From: Rhizobium sp. 18065
GTDB lineage: Bacteria; Pseudomonadota; Alphaproteobacteria; Rhizobiales; Rhizobiaceae
NCBI RefSeq assembly: GCF_902706095.1
Contig: NZ_CACSJP010000001.1
Location: 620,001-684,000 of the forward strand
Direction: 5' to 3'
Length of the DNA: 64,000 nucleotides
Of the stretch, positions 15,640 through 24,877 are shown in pieces. Made by a program: the position numbers and the translations under genes. The stretch's first letter is position 1. Each line of letters opens with the position of its first letter. Under the pieces are notes generated by a model. The model did no database searches. It had not been told where the DNA came from and worked only from the letters and a program-made list of their open reading frames with translations.

Positions 15640-17856
15640 ATGAAAAACATAGCCGTTTCGGGTGAGCACCTCGTTGCCCCTCAAGGGGACGAAGACATTT
15701 CACTCGATACCAGCGTTCTTCTCGAAGCGGCCTCCCGCTTGCGTGTAGCAGATCCGAACATCGCAGGGCGTGCGTTGTGGCTCGAGGCTATGGTGAACCA
15801 CGTTCCGGATTTCATGTATGCAAAAGATCGCGATGGTCGATTTCTCTATGCAAATCGAGCCATTATCGAAGGCAACGATCTATCAAGCGTAGATGATATT
15901 ATTGGACTGACAGACTTTGATCTTCATGGAGAAGCCGCCACCGATGCGCGCATATCCGAGATAGAACAGCGCGTCATGGAAACAGGCGAGCCAGATCTAG
16001 GATACGAGGAGCGCGCCATGCGCGGGGGCGGCGACCGTTGGCTGATGATGTCACGGGTGCCTCTTAGAGATAGCAGCGGCGCAATCATCGGCATTGTCGG
16101 GTCTTCGCGCGACATCTCGGCTCACAAGGCCTCAGAACGCCTGATGCGAGCGCAAAACCGCATACTTGAAATGATTGTTGGCTCGGTCGCTGTTCCAGAG
16201 TTTATGGACACGTTGGCTGAACTGATTGAAGAACTTGCCGAAGGCATCAGATGCGCAGCGGTCCTCTTTCCCCCGGAGGATGACATTCAGACCTTCAAGG
16301 CTCCAAGCGCGCCCAATCTGCAAACGCCGCTTTTCGAAGCTCTACCTTCGTTGTCTTCAAGGCCGAACCGTGAGGCGATGGCTCGACTTGCTTTTGAGAA
16401 TAATGGTTTTTTATGCTTTGAAATTCCTTCAGCAAACGGAACCAATCATGGCTTGATTGGCATATCGTCGACGAAAAACAATCTCAACCGAAGTCTGAGC
16501 GAGTTTTTGGCGGGAGCGAGCCGTATGGCCGGGATCGCTATCGACCGCAGGCAGGCAGAAGAACAAATACGCTTTCTCGTTGTTCACGATGCGCTAACAG
16601 GCTTGGAGAACCGCATATCCCTCGAAGCAAGACTTCCAGGAATTCTCAAGTCTGCTGAACTTTTGTCACAAAAGGTGACAGTCGGCTTTCTTGATTTGGA
16701 TAATTTCAAACAGATCAATGACACTTTCGGACACGCCGTTGGCGATGAACTCCTGAAGGAAGTAGCAGGAAGGCTTTCCCGCCTCACCACAGGGCATGAC
16801 ATTGTTGCTCGAATCGGCGGCGATGAGTTTGTTCTTGTCTTGCACGAACACAATCAAAGCTTTGATGATCGACTTCAGCGCATCAGAGCGACAGTTGCGC
16901 AACCTTTGACAATACAGGGTATGGATTTCAAGGTCAGTTGTAGCATTGGCGCTGCCTACTACCCCTCGCACGGTCTAATTGCGTCCGACCTTTTCAAGGC
17001 CGCCGATCTTGCGATGTATAAAGCCAAGGAAAATGGTCGAAACGCAGTTGAAACATTTTCGGAGGAACTCCTCGATAGCGCACGGCGGAAATTTCTTCGC
17101 GCCGAAGAACTGCGCAAGGCGATTCAAAACGATGAGTTTGTGCTTCATTTTCAGCCACAAATAGAATTGACAACTGGTCTTGTGTCAGGCGTTGAAGCGC
17201 TCGTCAGATGGAAACATCCATTGGAAGGCATATTGCCTCCATCCGAGTTCATCTGTCTCGCGGAAGAAACGGGCGTCATCGTCGAGCTGGGAGAAGTAGT
17301 CCTCAGGAAAGCCTGTCACCAAGCTAAAAAATGGAACATGAATGGCCGACGGCGCGTCCCGGTGAGCGTCAACATGTCGCCAAAGCAGTTTCAAAATGCT
17401 GGTGTGATTGATCATGTGAAAGCTGCGCTCAGTGAAAGCTGTCTGGACCCGTCACTCCTCGAAATCGAGATTACCGAAAGCTCAATCATGCGTGATATCG
17501 GTTCGGCCGCGGGCATAATGAAAGATCTGACCGATATGGGAGTCAATTTCGCAATTGACGATTTCGGAACAGGTTACTCGTGCTTGAATATGCTGAAAAA
17601 GCTCCCGTTCTCCCGTCTTAAAATCGATAGATCGTTTATCACGAATACACCAGACGATGAACAAGACTGTGCAATTGTCACCGCTATCTTAACCCTGGCG
17701 CGAAGCCTCAAGCTTCAAGTAGTGGCGGAGGGCGTTGAGACCATCGAGCAGGCGCGGTTCTTACATCTGGCGGGATGCGAACACGGGCAAGGCTATTTCT
17801 ACAGCCGTCCCGTCTGTGATCTCACAATTGATGCGCTTCTGGACAACCAATATTAG
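15640..17856 (+). CDS. PAS-GGDEF-EAL cyclic-di-GMP enzyme
   Basis: This 738-residue cytoplasmic protein has a PAS domain at about 45-168 (NHVPDFMYAKDRDGRFLYAN), a GAF-like linker at about 170-300, a GGDEF domain at about 310-470 with intact RIGGDEF, and an EAL domain at about 485-735. The EAL metal and catalytic residues appear intact: EALVRW, SVNMSP, EIEITES, DDFGTGYS, LKIDRSF, AEGVET and GQGYF. It may therefore both make and break c-di-GMP. Codons are visibly more AT-rich than the flanking genes, which suggests separate acquisition. The IS66 element begins about 110 bp after its stop. Confidence 0.93.
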   Translation: MKNIAVSGEHLVAPQGDEDISLDTSVLLEAASRLRVADPNIAGRALWLEAMVNHVPDFMYAKDRDGRFLYANRAIIEGNDLSSVDDIIGLTDFDLHGEAATDARISEIEQRVMETGEPDLGYEERAMRGGGDRWLMMSRVPLRDSSGAIIGIVGSSRDISAHKASERLMRAQNRILEMIVGSVAVPEFMDTLAELIEELAEGIRCAAVLFPPEDDIQTFKAPSAPNLQTPLFEALPSLSSRPNREAMARLAFENNGFLCFEIPSANGTNHGLIGISSTKNNLNRSLSEFLAGASRMAGIAIDRRQAEEQIRFLVVHDALTGLENRISLEARLPGILKSAELLSQKVTVGFLDLDNFKQINDTFGHAVGDELLKEVAGRLSRLTTGHDIVARIGGDEFVLVLHEHNQSFDDRLQRIRATVAQPLTIQGMDFKVSCSIGAAYYPSHGLIASDLFKAADLAMYKAKENGRNAVETFSEELLDSARRKFLRAEELRKAIQNDEFVLHFQPQIELTTGLVSGVEALVRWKHPLEGILPPSEFICLAEETGVIVELGEVVLRKACHQAKKWNMNGRRRVPVSVNMSPKQFQNAGVIDHVKAALSESCLDPSLLEIEITESSIMRDIGSAAGIMKDLTDMGVNFAIDDFGTGYSCLNMLKKLPFSRLKIDRSFITNTPDDEQDCAIVTAILTLARSLKLQVVAEGVETIEQARFLHLAGCEHGQGYFYSRPVCDLTIDALLDNQY

Positions 17857-18056
17857 TTCAGTTCTAGCCCGATCGTTGCAACCGGAAATATATGGAATGC
17901 ACCTGATTTAGCAATCGCGTTGTGCGCTACCGGTTGCAGCACCGATGCGATCGACCTGAGCCTCAACGTAAGCGCCGTCTCCGCCCCATTGGATTGGCTA
18001 TATTTTGAGGCTTGCTGCGTGTGCGAGAAGGTTTCCAGGACTAACTGGAGATTTGC

Positions 18057-18503
18057 ATGGCAGAAGATGGATTTGTGGGTCGCTACGAAGTTGTCGAGCC
18101 GCGCCGGGGAAATCGGCGTTGGCCGGATGACGTTAAGGCTCGGATTGTAGCGGAAAGCTTTCAGCCCGGTGTTCGTGTTGTTGATGTTGCCCGTCGTCAT
18201 GACGTTATAGCAAACCAACTTTCCAGTTGGCGGCGACAAGCACGAGATGGGGTTTTGGCCCTGCCTTTTGAGGCTATGCCGGGCCCTTCGGAGAACGGGG
18301 ATGCCGAGCCTGCATTTGTGCCTTTGGCGATCACAGCGGAGCCGAGCGAGGCTGTGGGTGTTTTAGCGCCGCCGAAACTGCCGGAGGCGGTTTGCGCGGT
18401 CTTGACGCTGGAGATCGGCCCGGACGTTGTGATACGGGTTCCCGGTGACGTGCCGGTTGAACGTGTGGCGGCTGTGGTGCGAGCGATGCGAGGGACGGCA
18501 TGA
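18057..18503 (+). CDS. tnpA: IS66 family TnpA (Orf1)
   Basis: This 148-residue accessory protein has a helix-turn-helix near residues 20-60 (DDVKARIVAESFQPGVRVVDVARRHDV) typical of IS66/IS3 Orf1. It is needed with TnpB and TnpC for IS66 transposition. Its stop overlaps the tnpB start (ATGA). It looks intact. Confidence 0.88.
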   Translation: MAEDGFVGRYEVVEPRRGNRRWPDDVKARIVAESFQPGVRVVDVARRHDVIANQLSSWRRQARDGVLALPFEAMPGPSENGDAEPAFVPLAITAEPSEAVGVLAPPKLPEAVCAVLTLEIGPDVVIRVPGDVPVERVAAVVRAMRGTA

Positions 18504-18853
18504 TCGTCGCTGGCCAACGACTGCCGATCCTGATCGCGACGCGGCCGGTGGACTTCCGCTGCGGGCATCAGGCGCTGGCTTTGATGGTTCAAACCGAATT
18601 GAAGCTTGATCCGCATTCCGGGGTGACGGTGATCTTCCGGTCGAAGCGCGGGGATCGTCTGAAGATCCTGGTGTGGGATGGCACAGGAATGGTGCTAACT
18701 TACAAAATTCTTGAACATGGAAGCTTTGCCTGGCCCAAGGTGCAGGATGGGACGATGCGTCTTTCCAGGGGTCAATACGAGGCTTTGTTCGAGGGTCTTG
18801 ACTGGCGACGGGTCATGGCGCAACGGGTGACTGCGCCATCGGCGGCAGGGTGA
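18500..18853 (+). CDS. tnpB: IS66 family TnpB (Orf2)
   Basis: This 117-residue protein has the usual TnpB features: VDFRCGHQALALMVQ near the start and the VIFRSKRGDRLKILVWDGTGMVL core. Length is normal and it is coupled to tnpA. Its exact role in IS66 transposition is not settled in the family literature that I recall. Confidence 0.92.
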   Translation: MIVAGQRLPILIATRPVDFRCGHQALALMVQTELKLDPHSGVTVIFRSKRGDRLKILVWDGTGMVLTYKILEHGSFAWPKVQDGTMRLSRGQYEALFEGLDWRRVMAQRVTAPSAAG

Positions 18854-18915
18854 ATATCCGGCTGTCTTTACATTGTTTTATTTGGCTTTTTCGTGCTGCC
18901 TTGCTATAAGGGCGC

Positions 18916-20535
18916 ATGTCATCGCCCCTTGATCTCAGCCTGTTTCCGGACCTTCCGCCAGAGGTTGTCAAAGCCTTTGCGGCGATGCAGTTCGAGCTGT
19001 CAGTCGAGCGTGCTGCACGTCAGCATGAGCAGGCTGTGGTGGCCGAAAAGGACGCGTTCATCTTTGAGTTGAAGGAACTGATCGAGAAGCTTGAGGGGCA
19101 GGTTCACGACTATCGGCGCACGAAGTTCGGGCCGAAATCGGAAAAGCTAGATCCGGCGCAGATGGAACTGGCGCTGGAAGACCTTGAAACGGCGATCGCC
19201 GAAACACAGGCGCGGATCGCCGCCGTCGAGAAAAAGATCGAAGCCAGTACATCCGATCCGGAAAAGACCGCTCCTCGCAAGGAGCGGAAGGCCCGTGCAC
19301 TGCCCGAACACCTGCCGCGGGTCGAGCGCGTGATCGAGCCCGAGAGCATCGCTTGTCCCTGCGGTTGCGGCAACATGGTCCGGATCGGCGAGGACCGGAC
19401 GGAACGGCTCGACCGGGTCCCGGCGCGCTACGAGGTGATCGTCACGATCCGCCCGAAATACGCATGTCCCAAGGGTCGAACGGGCGTCGTCCAGGCCAGA
19501 ACGCCGGCGCACCTCCTGGAAGGAAGCTGGCCGACTGAAGCCCTACTGGCGGAGATTGCCGTCTCCAAGCATTCCGAACATCTGCCGCTGAACCGGCAGG
19601 CTGAAGTCATGGCGCGACACGGGGTGCCGATCGACCGCACGGTGCTGGCCGATTGGATGGGGCGCACGGGCAGCGAAATCGCACCGGTGGTCGACCACAT
19701 GGCCAAACGGCTGCTGTGGGAAAGCACGCGGCTCTATGTCGACGAGACAACAGCTCCGGTTCTTGATCCGGGGCGAGGTAAGACAAAGACCGGTTATCTC
19801 TGGGCCGTGTTGCGTGACGACCGCGGCTGGAATGGCTCCGCGCCGCCGGGCGTGGTGTTCCATTACCGGCCCGGGCGTAAAGGCGAATATGCCGCTGAAA
19901 TCCTCGACGGGTTCAACGGGACAATCCAGGTGGATGCCTACGGTGGCTATTCGCACCTCGCCACGTCGGACCGGATGGGTGGCGTTCCCTTGAAGCTGGC
20001 TTTCTGTTGGGCACATGGGCGCAGAAAGCTGATCAAGGCCACGCCAAAGAGCGGATCACCCATCGTCGACGAGGCGCTCATTCGCATCGCCGCGCTATAC
20101 AAGATCGAAGACAGTATCCGAGGCTCAGACCCCGAACATCGCCGGGCCGTTCGACAGGACCTGTCCCTCCCGCTGGTGGACGAGTTCTTCACCTGGCTCG
20201 CGGCTCAGGCTGTGCGTGTCTCACGCAAATCCGATCTCGGCATTGCCCTGGCCTATATGCTGAAACGACAGGATGGCTTTCGGCTGTTCCTTGATGACGG
20301 CTGCGTCGATATCGATTCCAACCTGGTGGAAAACGCCATCCGTCGCCCGGCCATGAACCGCCGCAACGCGCTCTTTGCGGGCCATGATGAAGGGGGGCGG
20401 AACTGGGCCCGGTTTGCCAGCCTGATCGGCACTTGTAAAATGAATGGCGTTGAGCCCTACGCCTATCTGTGCGACCTCTTCACCCGCCTTGCAAACGGCC
20501 ACCTCGCCAAAGACATCGATGCCCTGATGCCCTGA
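18916..20535 (+). CDS. tnpC: IS66 family TnpC DDE transposase
   Basis: This 539-residue transposase has an N-terminal coiled coil (about 30-105), a zinc-finger-like ACPCGCG segment, and a DDE catalytic core with YVDETTAPVLDPG, QVDAYGGYSHL and SNLVENAIRRPAMNRRN carrying the last acidic residue. Full length and apparently intact. A short tandem CTGATGCC repeat surrounds its stop codon. Confidence 0.93.
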   Translation: MSSPLDLSLFPDLPPEVVKAFAAMQFELSVERAARQHEQAVVAEKDAFIFELKELIEKLEGQVHDYRRTKFGPKSEKLDPAQMELALEDLETAIAETQARIAAVEKKIEASTSDPEKTAPRKERKARALPEHLPRVERVIEPESIACPCGCGNMVRIGEDRTERLDRVPARYEVIVTIRPKYACPKGRTGVVQARTPAHLLEGSWPTEALLAEIAVSKHSEHLPLNRQAEVMARHGVPIDRTVLADWMGRTGSEIAPVVDHMAKRLLWESTRLYVDETTAPVLDPGRGKTKTGYLWAVLRDDRGWNGSAPPGVVFHYRPGRKGEYAAEILDGFNGTIQVDAYGGYSHLATSDRMGGVPLKLAFCWAHGRRKLIKATPKSGSPIVDEALIRIAALYKIEDSIRGSDPEHRRAVRQDLSLPLVDEFFTWLAAQAVRVSRKSDLGIALAYMLKRQDGFRLFLDDGCVDIDSNLVENAIRRPAMNRRNALFAGHDEGGRNWARFASLIGTCKMNGVEPYAYLCDLFTRLANGHLAKDIDALMP

Positions 20536-20681
20536 TGCCCTGATGCCATGGGCATATGCAGCGCGCATCAGAGCCTCACAATGAGCTCGTCAGATACTCT
20601 TCGGTGAGCTCATTTGACGGCCCGTAGATCAACCTCAGATCGCTGCAACCGAAAAATCTATGGGGCATGGACGTCGCATAC

Positions 20682-21007
20682 GTCTTTTCGCGGGCCTGCG
20701 ATGCGCGTAAAGTCGATGACGCTGAGGGACGATATTCCGTGTTGTGCCCGACGCCATTTCCGCGCTCGACCTCGAACCATCCGCTTACCTCAAGTTCCCG
20801 GACGGCGCGCTGAATGGTCTTGACGCTCTTGCCGGTCGCGTCGGCAATCGTTTGATAGGACGGCCACGCCTTCTCGGTGTGGCCGTTCAAATGCGTGGTG
20901 ACGATGTAGAGCGCCACGGATCGCGCATTGTCGCTCAGATTCTTGTCGCAGCTGAGCTGCTGAAGCCATTGAAGCTTTACATCCCGAAATGGTCTCGTGC
21001 CGCTCAT
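20682..21007 (-). pseudogene. Plasmid-type winged-helix replication protein, cut by IS66
   Basis: The first 108 codons are native: a winged-helix domain with NARSVALYIVTTHLNGHTEKAW, PSYQTIADATGKSVKTIQRAVRELE and GWFEVERG, as in small plasmid initiator (RepA/DnaD-like) proteins. From 20681 leftward the frame runs into the IS66 terminal repeat and stops at 20576, so residues 109-143 are IS-encoded. A GGGAGGTA ribosome binding site precedes the ATG at 21007. With parA this supports a plasmid origin for the island. The missing C-terminal part was not identified on the far side of the IS. Confidence 0.7.
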
Positions 21008-21015
21008 GCGTACCT

Positions 21016-21038
21016 CCCGTCACCTGCAAGGTGACGGG
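21016..21038. promoter_or_regulatory. 10-bp perfect inverted repeat over the rep-like gene's ribosome binding site
   Basis: CCCGTCACCT at 21016-21025 and AGGTGACGGG at 21029-21038 form a perfect dyad with a 3-nt spacer, 8 bp upstream of the ATG at 21007. It overlaps the GGGAGGT ribosome binding site. This fits an autoregulatory operator of the initiator, or an RNA hairpin that blocks translation. Confidence 0.6.
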
Positions 21039-21213
21039 CGTTCGCCTGCAGGCACGCGGGCTGAGCCTTGCCAACCGCTCCTTGGCCCGTTACGGAGAAG
21101 GGATCGCGGATCTCATGAACTAGGTTTGACGTTTCTGACCTAAGCCCTTGAAATTCAATCAGACGTTTGACGCGGCTTTCGAGGTAAACTACCAAATTCT
21201 CGACAACAAAGTT

Positions 21214-21261
21214 GGATTGAAAATCCGCGTGTCGGTGGTTCAAATCCGCCTCCGGGCACCA
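21214..21261 (+). other. tRNA-Phe 3'-end fragment (attachment-site scar)
   Basis: The 48-nt segment reads as the 3' part of a tRNA-Phe: anticodon arm GATTGAAAATC with anticodon GAA, a T arm GGTGG-TTCAAAT-CCGCC, the acceptor strand TCCGGGC, then A and CCA. The D arm and 5' acceptor strand are absent upstream, so it is not a working gene. Integrases that use tRNA 3' ends leave such a partial copy at the far end of the inserted element. Orientation (+) puts the element to the left, where the plasmid-like genes are. Confidence 0.75.
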
Positions 21262-21697
21262 TTCTAAGCCTCGACGAAATCAATGCTTTGTAAGTTTGGG
21301 GTCAACAATGTTGCGTGCCAGAAGTCTCTACCGTTCGTCTGAGAGCCCTATGCCGGAAGGGCTGGTAGACTTTCCCAACCGATTAACGAGTAGGGACGAC
21401 GCTTAAGGTCATCAGGAATAGGTCATGGACTTGTGTTGGAGCCCGTTGCCTGAGCGGCCTTGATCATCTCGGTCGCGTCAGCCAGATTAATCGCTTGGCG
21501 CATTTGGCGATCGAACATTTTGGACAAAGAGTTGGCTCGGTAAATTTGCGCAGCGGGGATAAGTGGAATTTCTGCCTGACTTCGGCTTAGATGCCGGGAA
21601 CAGGTGCTATCATCACGAGACGACCGCGCCGGAATCATAGCCCGGCTTTCAAGGCGAAGGTGGGACTTGCCGCCATCAGGGGCGAGCAGAGAAGCGA
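21262..21697. other. Non-coding stretch right of the attachment scar
   Basis: This 436-bp stretch separates the tRNA fragment from the 3' end of the LysR gene. Short open frames exist, but none has a ribosome binding site or a family signature that I can support. It may be degraded coding DNA. Confidence 0.5.
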
Positions 21698-22933
21698 CTA
21701 TGGATCCTTGTCGAGTGCCTGCACGCTTTCTTTTAATATGCTGACGAACTGACGTTGAATGGGCGTCGGCAGCCAGTTCGACCGGATGGAGATACCCTTT
21801 GTTGCCGGAGGAAAGCTTGGCGCCCATGGTAGGACAGCCAGCAGATCTAGCTGTTCGTCCATCTCGATCTCGTGACGACTGACCAGCGCCAGCCGGTTGC
21901 TGCATGCCAAGATTGCCCGGATGGTCGACATCGAACTCGTTTCGATTAACATGTTCGGTTGCCGGTTTTGCCCCTCGAACAACGCATCGTATTCCCTTCG
22001 CCGCGGCGTGCCTTGACCCGGTGCAATCCAGTCGTGGCTGAGGAGATCAGATTGCGTGATTTCGCTTCGTCGTGCGAGGGGATGCCCCGATCGAGCCACG
22101 ATACAGTAGGGATCGGTGAACAGTGGAACTTCCGTGATTTCCATTTCCCAGTCCGGCCGGCGCAAAACGCCGAAGATCATGTCGATCCCGCCATTGCGAA
22201 GGCTGTTGAAGAGTATCCCATAGGGGGCGTTCGTCACGACGACCCGCGCTTTCGGAAAGCGTTCGGTCAAGCGCGCAATGGCCGCCCCGATCAGATAGGC
22301 TCCCGACATGGGGAGCGCGCCAATTAGGACTTTTCCCTCTTCAAGTCCATCGAGTGAACTGATTTCGTCCAACGCGGCATCCATCTCGCGCAGCGCTAGA
22401 GCAAGCTTGCGGGCGAGGTTGGCACCTGTATCAGTCATCCGCAGGCCAGCGGGAGAACTCGTGTAGAGTGGTTGTCCCACCAGTGCCTCAAGATCGCGGA
22501 CTGTTCGATGAAGGGACGAGGTCGATATGCCGCTGATATGAGCTGCCTGGGAAAAGGTGGTGCTGACGGATATGGCGATCAGGCCTCGGACCTGCACGCT
22601 GGTAAGGTAACGTGCCCGTCCCGGTTCTCCGTTGGTAACCGAGATAAAGGCTGCATCGCACTGGTCGATGAAGCGTCGCACGCGATTGAGATAGACCTCT
22701 CCCGCGCGGGCTAAATAAGTACCCTTCTGGTGTCGTTCGAAAAGGTTGCGCCCGAGCGAGGCTTCTACCTTGGCTACGGCCTGAGTGACGGCTGGTTGCG
22801 AAAGACGCAGTTCCAGTGCTGCCTTTCCGATACTGGCGTGTCGGCCCACGGCCTCCACCGCCCTCAGATGGCGAAGGTTCGGAAGCGGCGTGTTGTCACC
22901 CGTCATGTTTGGTTCTGAGGCGATCGTCGACAT
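21698..22933 (-). CDS. LysR-family regulator with two winged-helix domains
   Basis: At 411 residues it is about 100 longer than a normal LysR protein. The extra length is a second HTH: the first at about 19-80 (LRHLRAVEAVGRHASIGKAA, LSQPAVTQAVAKVE), the second at about 109-190 (RGLIAISVSTTFSQAAHISG, ISTSSLHRTVRDLEAL). An effector-binding domain follows (GKVLIGALPMSGAY onward). The gene diverges from the PrpD-headed catabolic operon across a 479-bp gap and is its likely regulator. The ATG at 22933 is used; another in-frame ATG at 22906 would remove nine residues. Confidence 0.88.
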   Translation of the reverse strand: MSTIASEPNMTGDNTPLPNLRHLRAVEAVGRHASIGKAALELRLSQPAVTQAVAKVEASLGRNLFERHQKGTYLARAGEVYLNRVRRFIDQCDAAFISVTNGEPGRARYLTSVQVRGLIAISVSTTFSQAAHISGISTSSLHRTVRDLEALVGQPLYTSSPAGLRMTDTGANLARKLALALREMDAALDEISSLDGLEEGKVLIGALPMSGAYLIGAAIARLTERFPKARVVVTNAPYGILFNSLRNGGIDMIFGVLRRPDWEMEITEVPLFTDPYCIVARSGHPLARRSEITQSDLLSHDWIAPGQGTPRRREYDALFEGQNRQPNMLIETSSMSTIRAILACSNRLALVSRHEIEMDEQLDLLAVLPWAPSFPPATKGISIRSNWLPTPIQRQFVSILKESVQALDKDP

Positions 22934-23412
22934 GGATTTATTCAGCCTACATTATGGCTGGTGCGTCAAGATCCGGCCGCCGACAATCGTTTTGAGATTG
23001 AATTTGGTGATGTATTTCCTAATTTTATTAATATTTTTCAATATTATAGCTGATCTCGATCACCTGCCGTCACTTGGTGAATGCAATGGCGAGGATCAGC
23101 TTTCGAATGTGCTGAATCCCATTTTCTTATGCTGCGTAACGCAGTTCTAATTTGAAACTACCGCCCTTTGAGGGCTGACTGTATCGTGCCGGATGGGGAG
23201 TTCGGCAGGAGGAGTGTCCAATAGACTAAGTCAGGACTGGAAGCGGCTTTGCTGTTTCGCCCTGTAGGATTGAACCCGGTCGCTTGCAGGCGAGCCGGAC
23301 TGTGGTTCTATGCCTCGGTTTGCCTCCTATCGCAGCCGGACAATGAATTGCCTGACTTCTCCGACCACTCGAAACTGCCGGTCACCGGCTTTAGACGACC
23401 GCAAGGAATCTG
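22934..23412. other. Divergent promoter region of the catabolic operon
   Basis: This 479-bp gap is between the double-HTH LysR gene and the PrpD gene. It has an AT-rich core near 23005-23055, suitable for promoters, and a small GCCCT-TTG-AGGGC hairpin near 23165. No gene is convincing. Confidence 0.55.
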
Positions 23413-24822
23413 ATGAGCGATATGAACACAAGTATCCGGGACACTTCGATCACAAGGTTAGCGAAATGGACGCTGGCGGCGGATCCGGCCTATGTTGCCG
23501 ATCTTGCCCTGCGGCAAGCCGAATTGCTCACCCTTGATTCTGTCGCCTGTGCCTATTCAGCCCGAAATGCAGGAGCCCCGCGTCGGGTGGCGGGGATGAT
23601 CGATGAACTGGGCAGCAAACCGGTCTGTACTCTGATTGGGCATTCCAGCCGAGGCTCAGTGCTGGATGCAACCTTTCTGAATTGCGCACTCGTCCGTTCG
23701 CAAGACTTCAACGATGTCCAGTTTATCCAGAAAGATGGCAAGCTGCATATCGGAGGACACTGCAGCGACGTTTTGGCGGCTGCCTTGGCCGTAGGTGAGG
23801 CGCAGGGCGCTGCGGGGCGCGATGTCCTCACTGCGATCATCATGGGATATGAGCTGTTCCGCCGCCTGCGCGACCTCATGCCGATGGACAGCGTCTGGGA
23901 TGGAGCGAGTGCTGTGGGTGTGGTGGCTGCCGCGATGGCAGGCCGCATCATGGGATTGGACGACGGACAGCAAGCAAATGCCTTGGCTTTGGCGTTTGCG
24001 CGCTGCGCCACCCCCTCGATTGTCCGCTATGGCGAGCTATCTGGTGCGAAGAACATGGTGGGCGCGCTACTTGCGCGCGAGGGTGTTCAACTCACTCTTC
24101 TTGCAGCAAAGGGCATGACAGGACCGCAACAGGTTCTCGATCATCGCTGGGGCATGCAGGAGGTTTTTGATCCAGCGCTCGGCTTTGAGAGGCTTTGGGC
24201 CCCGGTGGACGACCTGTTCATTCTACGGTCGCACGTGAAGACCTTCGCATGCATTGGCACGGCCCAAGCCTCGGTCATCGCAGCGCTTAAGGCGCATCGA
24301 GAACTTGCGGGCCGCGTAGATCAGATCGAGGCGATAGACGTGATCATGGCTGACCTGCCGATCATCCGCAAACAACAGGCAGAGAAGCCACGTCTGACGC
24401 CTTCGACGCACGAGACGGCCGACCACAGCTTCACGTTCTTGCCGGCCGTGGTGTTGATGGATGGCGAGTTGACTGAGCGTCAGTATGAGAACGAACGCTG
24501 GGCTCAGCCTGCAACGCGAGCGCTGACCGCCAAAGTGCGGCTGTCGGTGTCCGAGGAACTGCGGGCGCGTTCACCAGAAGCGATGCCCTGTCAGATCCGT
24601 GTTCACCTGACTGGTGGGGAGACAATCGAAACCGAGTGCCTCCATCCGCCGGGCCATTCTTTCCCCGACAAGGGCCTCGCACGCACGCCGGTCGTGGACA
24701 AATTCAAGGAGGTAACGGGAGACCTCCTGACGAGCGAACGGCAGTGCCGGATTATCGAGGAATTGCTTGATCTGCGCAACAAGGCGACCGTCGCACCGAC
24801 CATGTCGCTTCTGACTGCCTGA
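23413..24822 (+). CDS. MmgE/PrpD family protein
   Basis: This is a 469-residue member of the MmgE/PrpD family, which includes 2-methylcitrate dehydratase, iminodisuccinate epimerase and cis-aconitate decarboxylase. Family signatures are the N-terminal DSVACAYSARNAGAP, the HIGGHCSDVLAAALAVGEAQG region with the active-site histidine, and KTFACIGTAQASV further on. It opens the rightward catabolic operon. In this setting it probably hydrates, dehydrates or isomerises a polycarboxylic acid intermediate. The exact reaction cannot be read from the sequence. Confidence 0.87.
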   Translation: MSDMNTSIRDTSITRLAKWTLAADPAYVADLALRQAELLTLDSVACAYSARNAGAPRRVAGMIDELGSKPVCTLIGHSSRGSVLDATFLNCALVRSQDFNDVQFIQKDGKLHIGGHCSDVLAAALAVGEAQGAAGRDVLTAIIMGYELFRRLRDLMPMDSVWDGASAVGVVAAAMAGRIMGLDDGQQANALALAFARCATPSIVRYGELSGAKNMVGALLAREGVQLTLLAAKGMTGPQQVLDHRWGMQEVFDPALGFERLWAPVDDLFILRSHVKTFACIGTAQASVIAALKAHRELAGRVDQIEAIDVIMADLPIIRKQQAEKPRLTPSTHETADHSFTFLPAVVLMDGELTERQYENERWAQPATRALTAKVRLSVSEELRARSPEAMPCQIRVHLTGGETIETECLHPPGHSFPDKGLARTPVVDKFKEVTGDLLTSERQCRIIEELLDLRNKATVAPTMSLLTA

Positions 24823-24877
24823 AATACCAACGGATACCGGCCTTCAGGCCGGTATCAACAAACGGGAGGAGAAAACC

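Larger units (their letters stand above)
17968..20681 (+). mobile_element. Complete IS66-family insertion sequence
   Basis: The left end starts GTAAGCGCCGTC at 17968 and the right end, read inward on the other strand from 20681, starts GTATGCGACGTC. The two match at 17 of the first 22 positions. The element is about 2.71 kb and carries the three standard genes tnpA, tnpB and tnpC. The flanking octamers (GCCTCAAC left, GTCTTTTC right) do not match, so the 8-bp target duplication expected of this family is absent. This points to a deletion or recombination at one side. Its right end lies inside a plasmid-type replication gene. Confidence 0.85.

Noticed and set aside
17853..18239. Leftward open frame of 128 residues across the IS66 left end
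   Set aside because: It spans the IS boundary antisense to tnpA and has no family match. I considered it as the missing part of the initiator gene but found no support.
20515..20550. Tandem CTGATGCC repeat as a CRISPR or iteron array
   Set aside because: Only about three 8-bp units at the tnpC stop codon, with no spacers. No CRISPR array was seen anywhere in the window.
21181..21261. Functional tRNA-Phe gene
   Set aside because: The D arm and 5' acceptor strand are absent, so only the 3' part is present.
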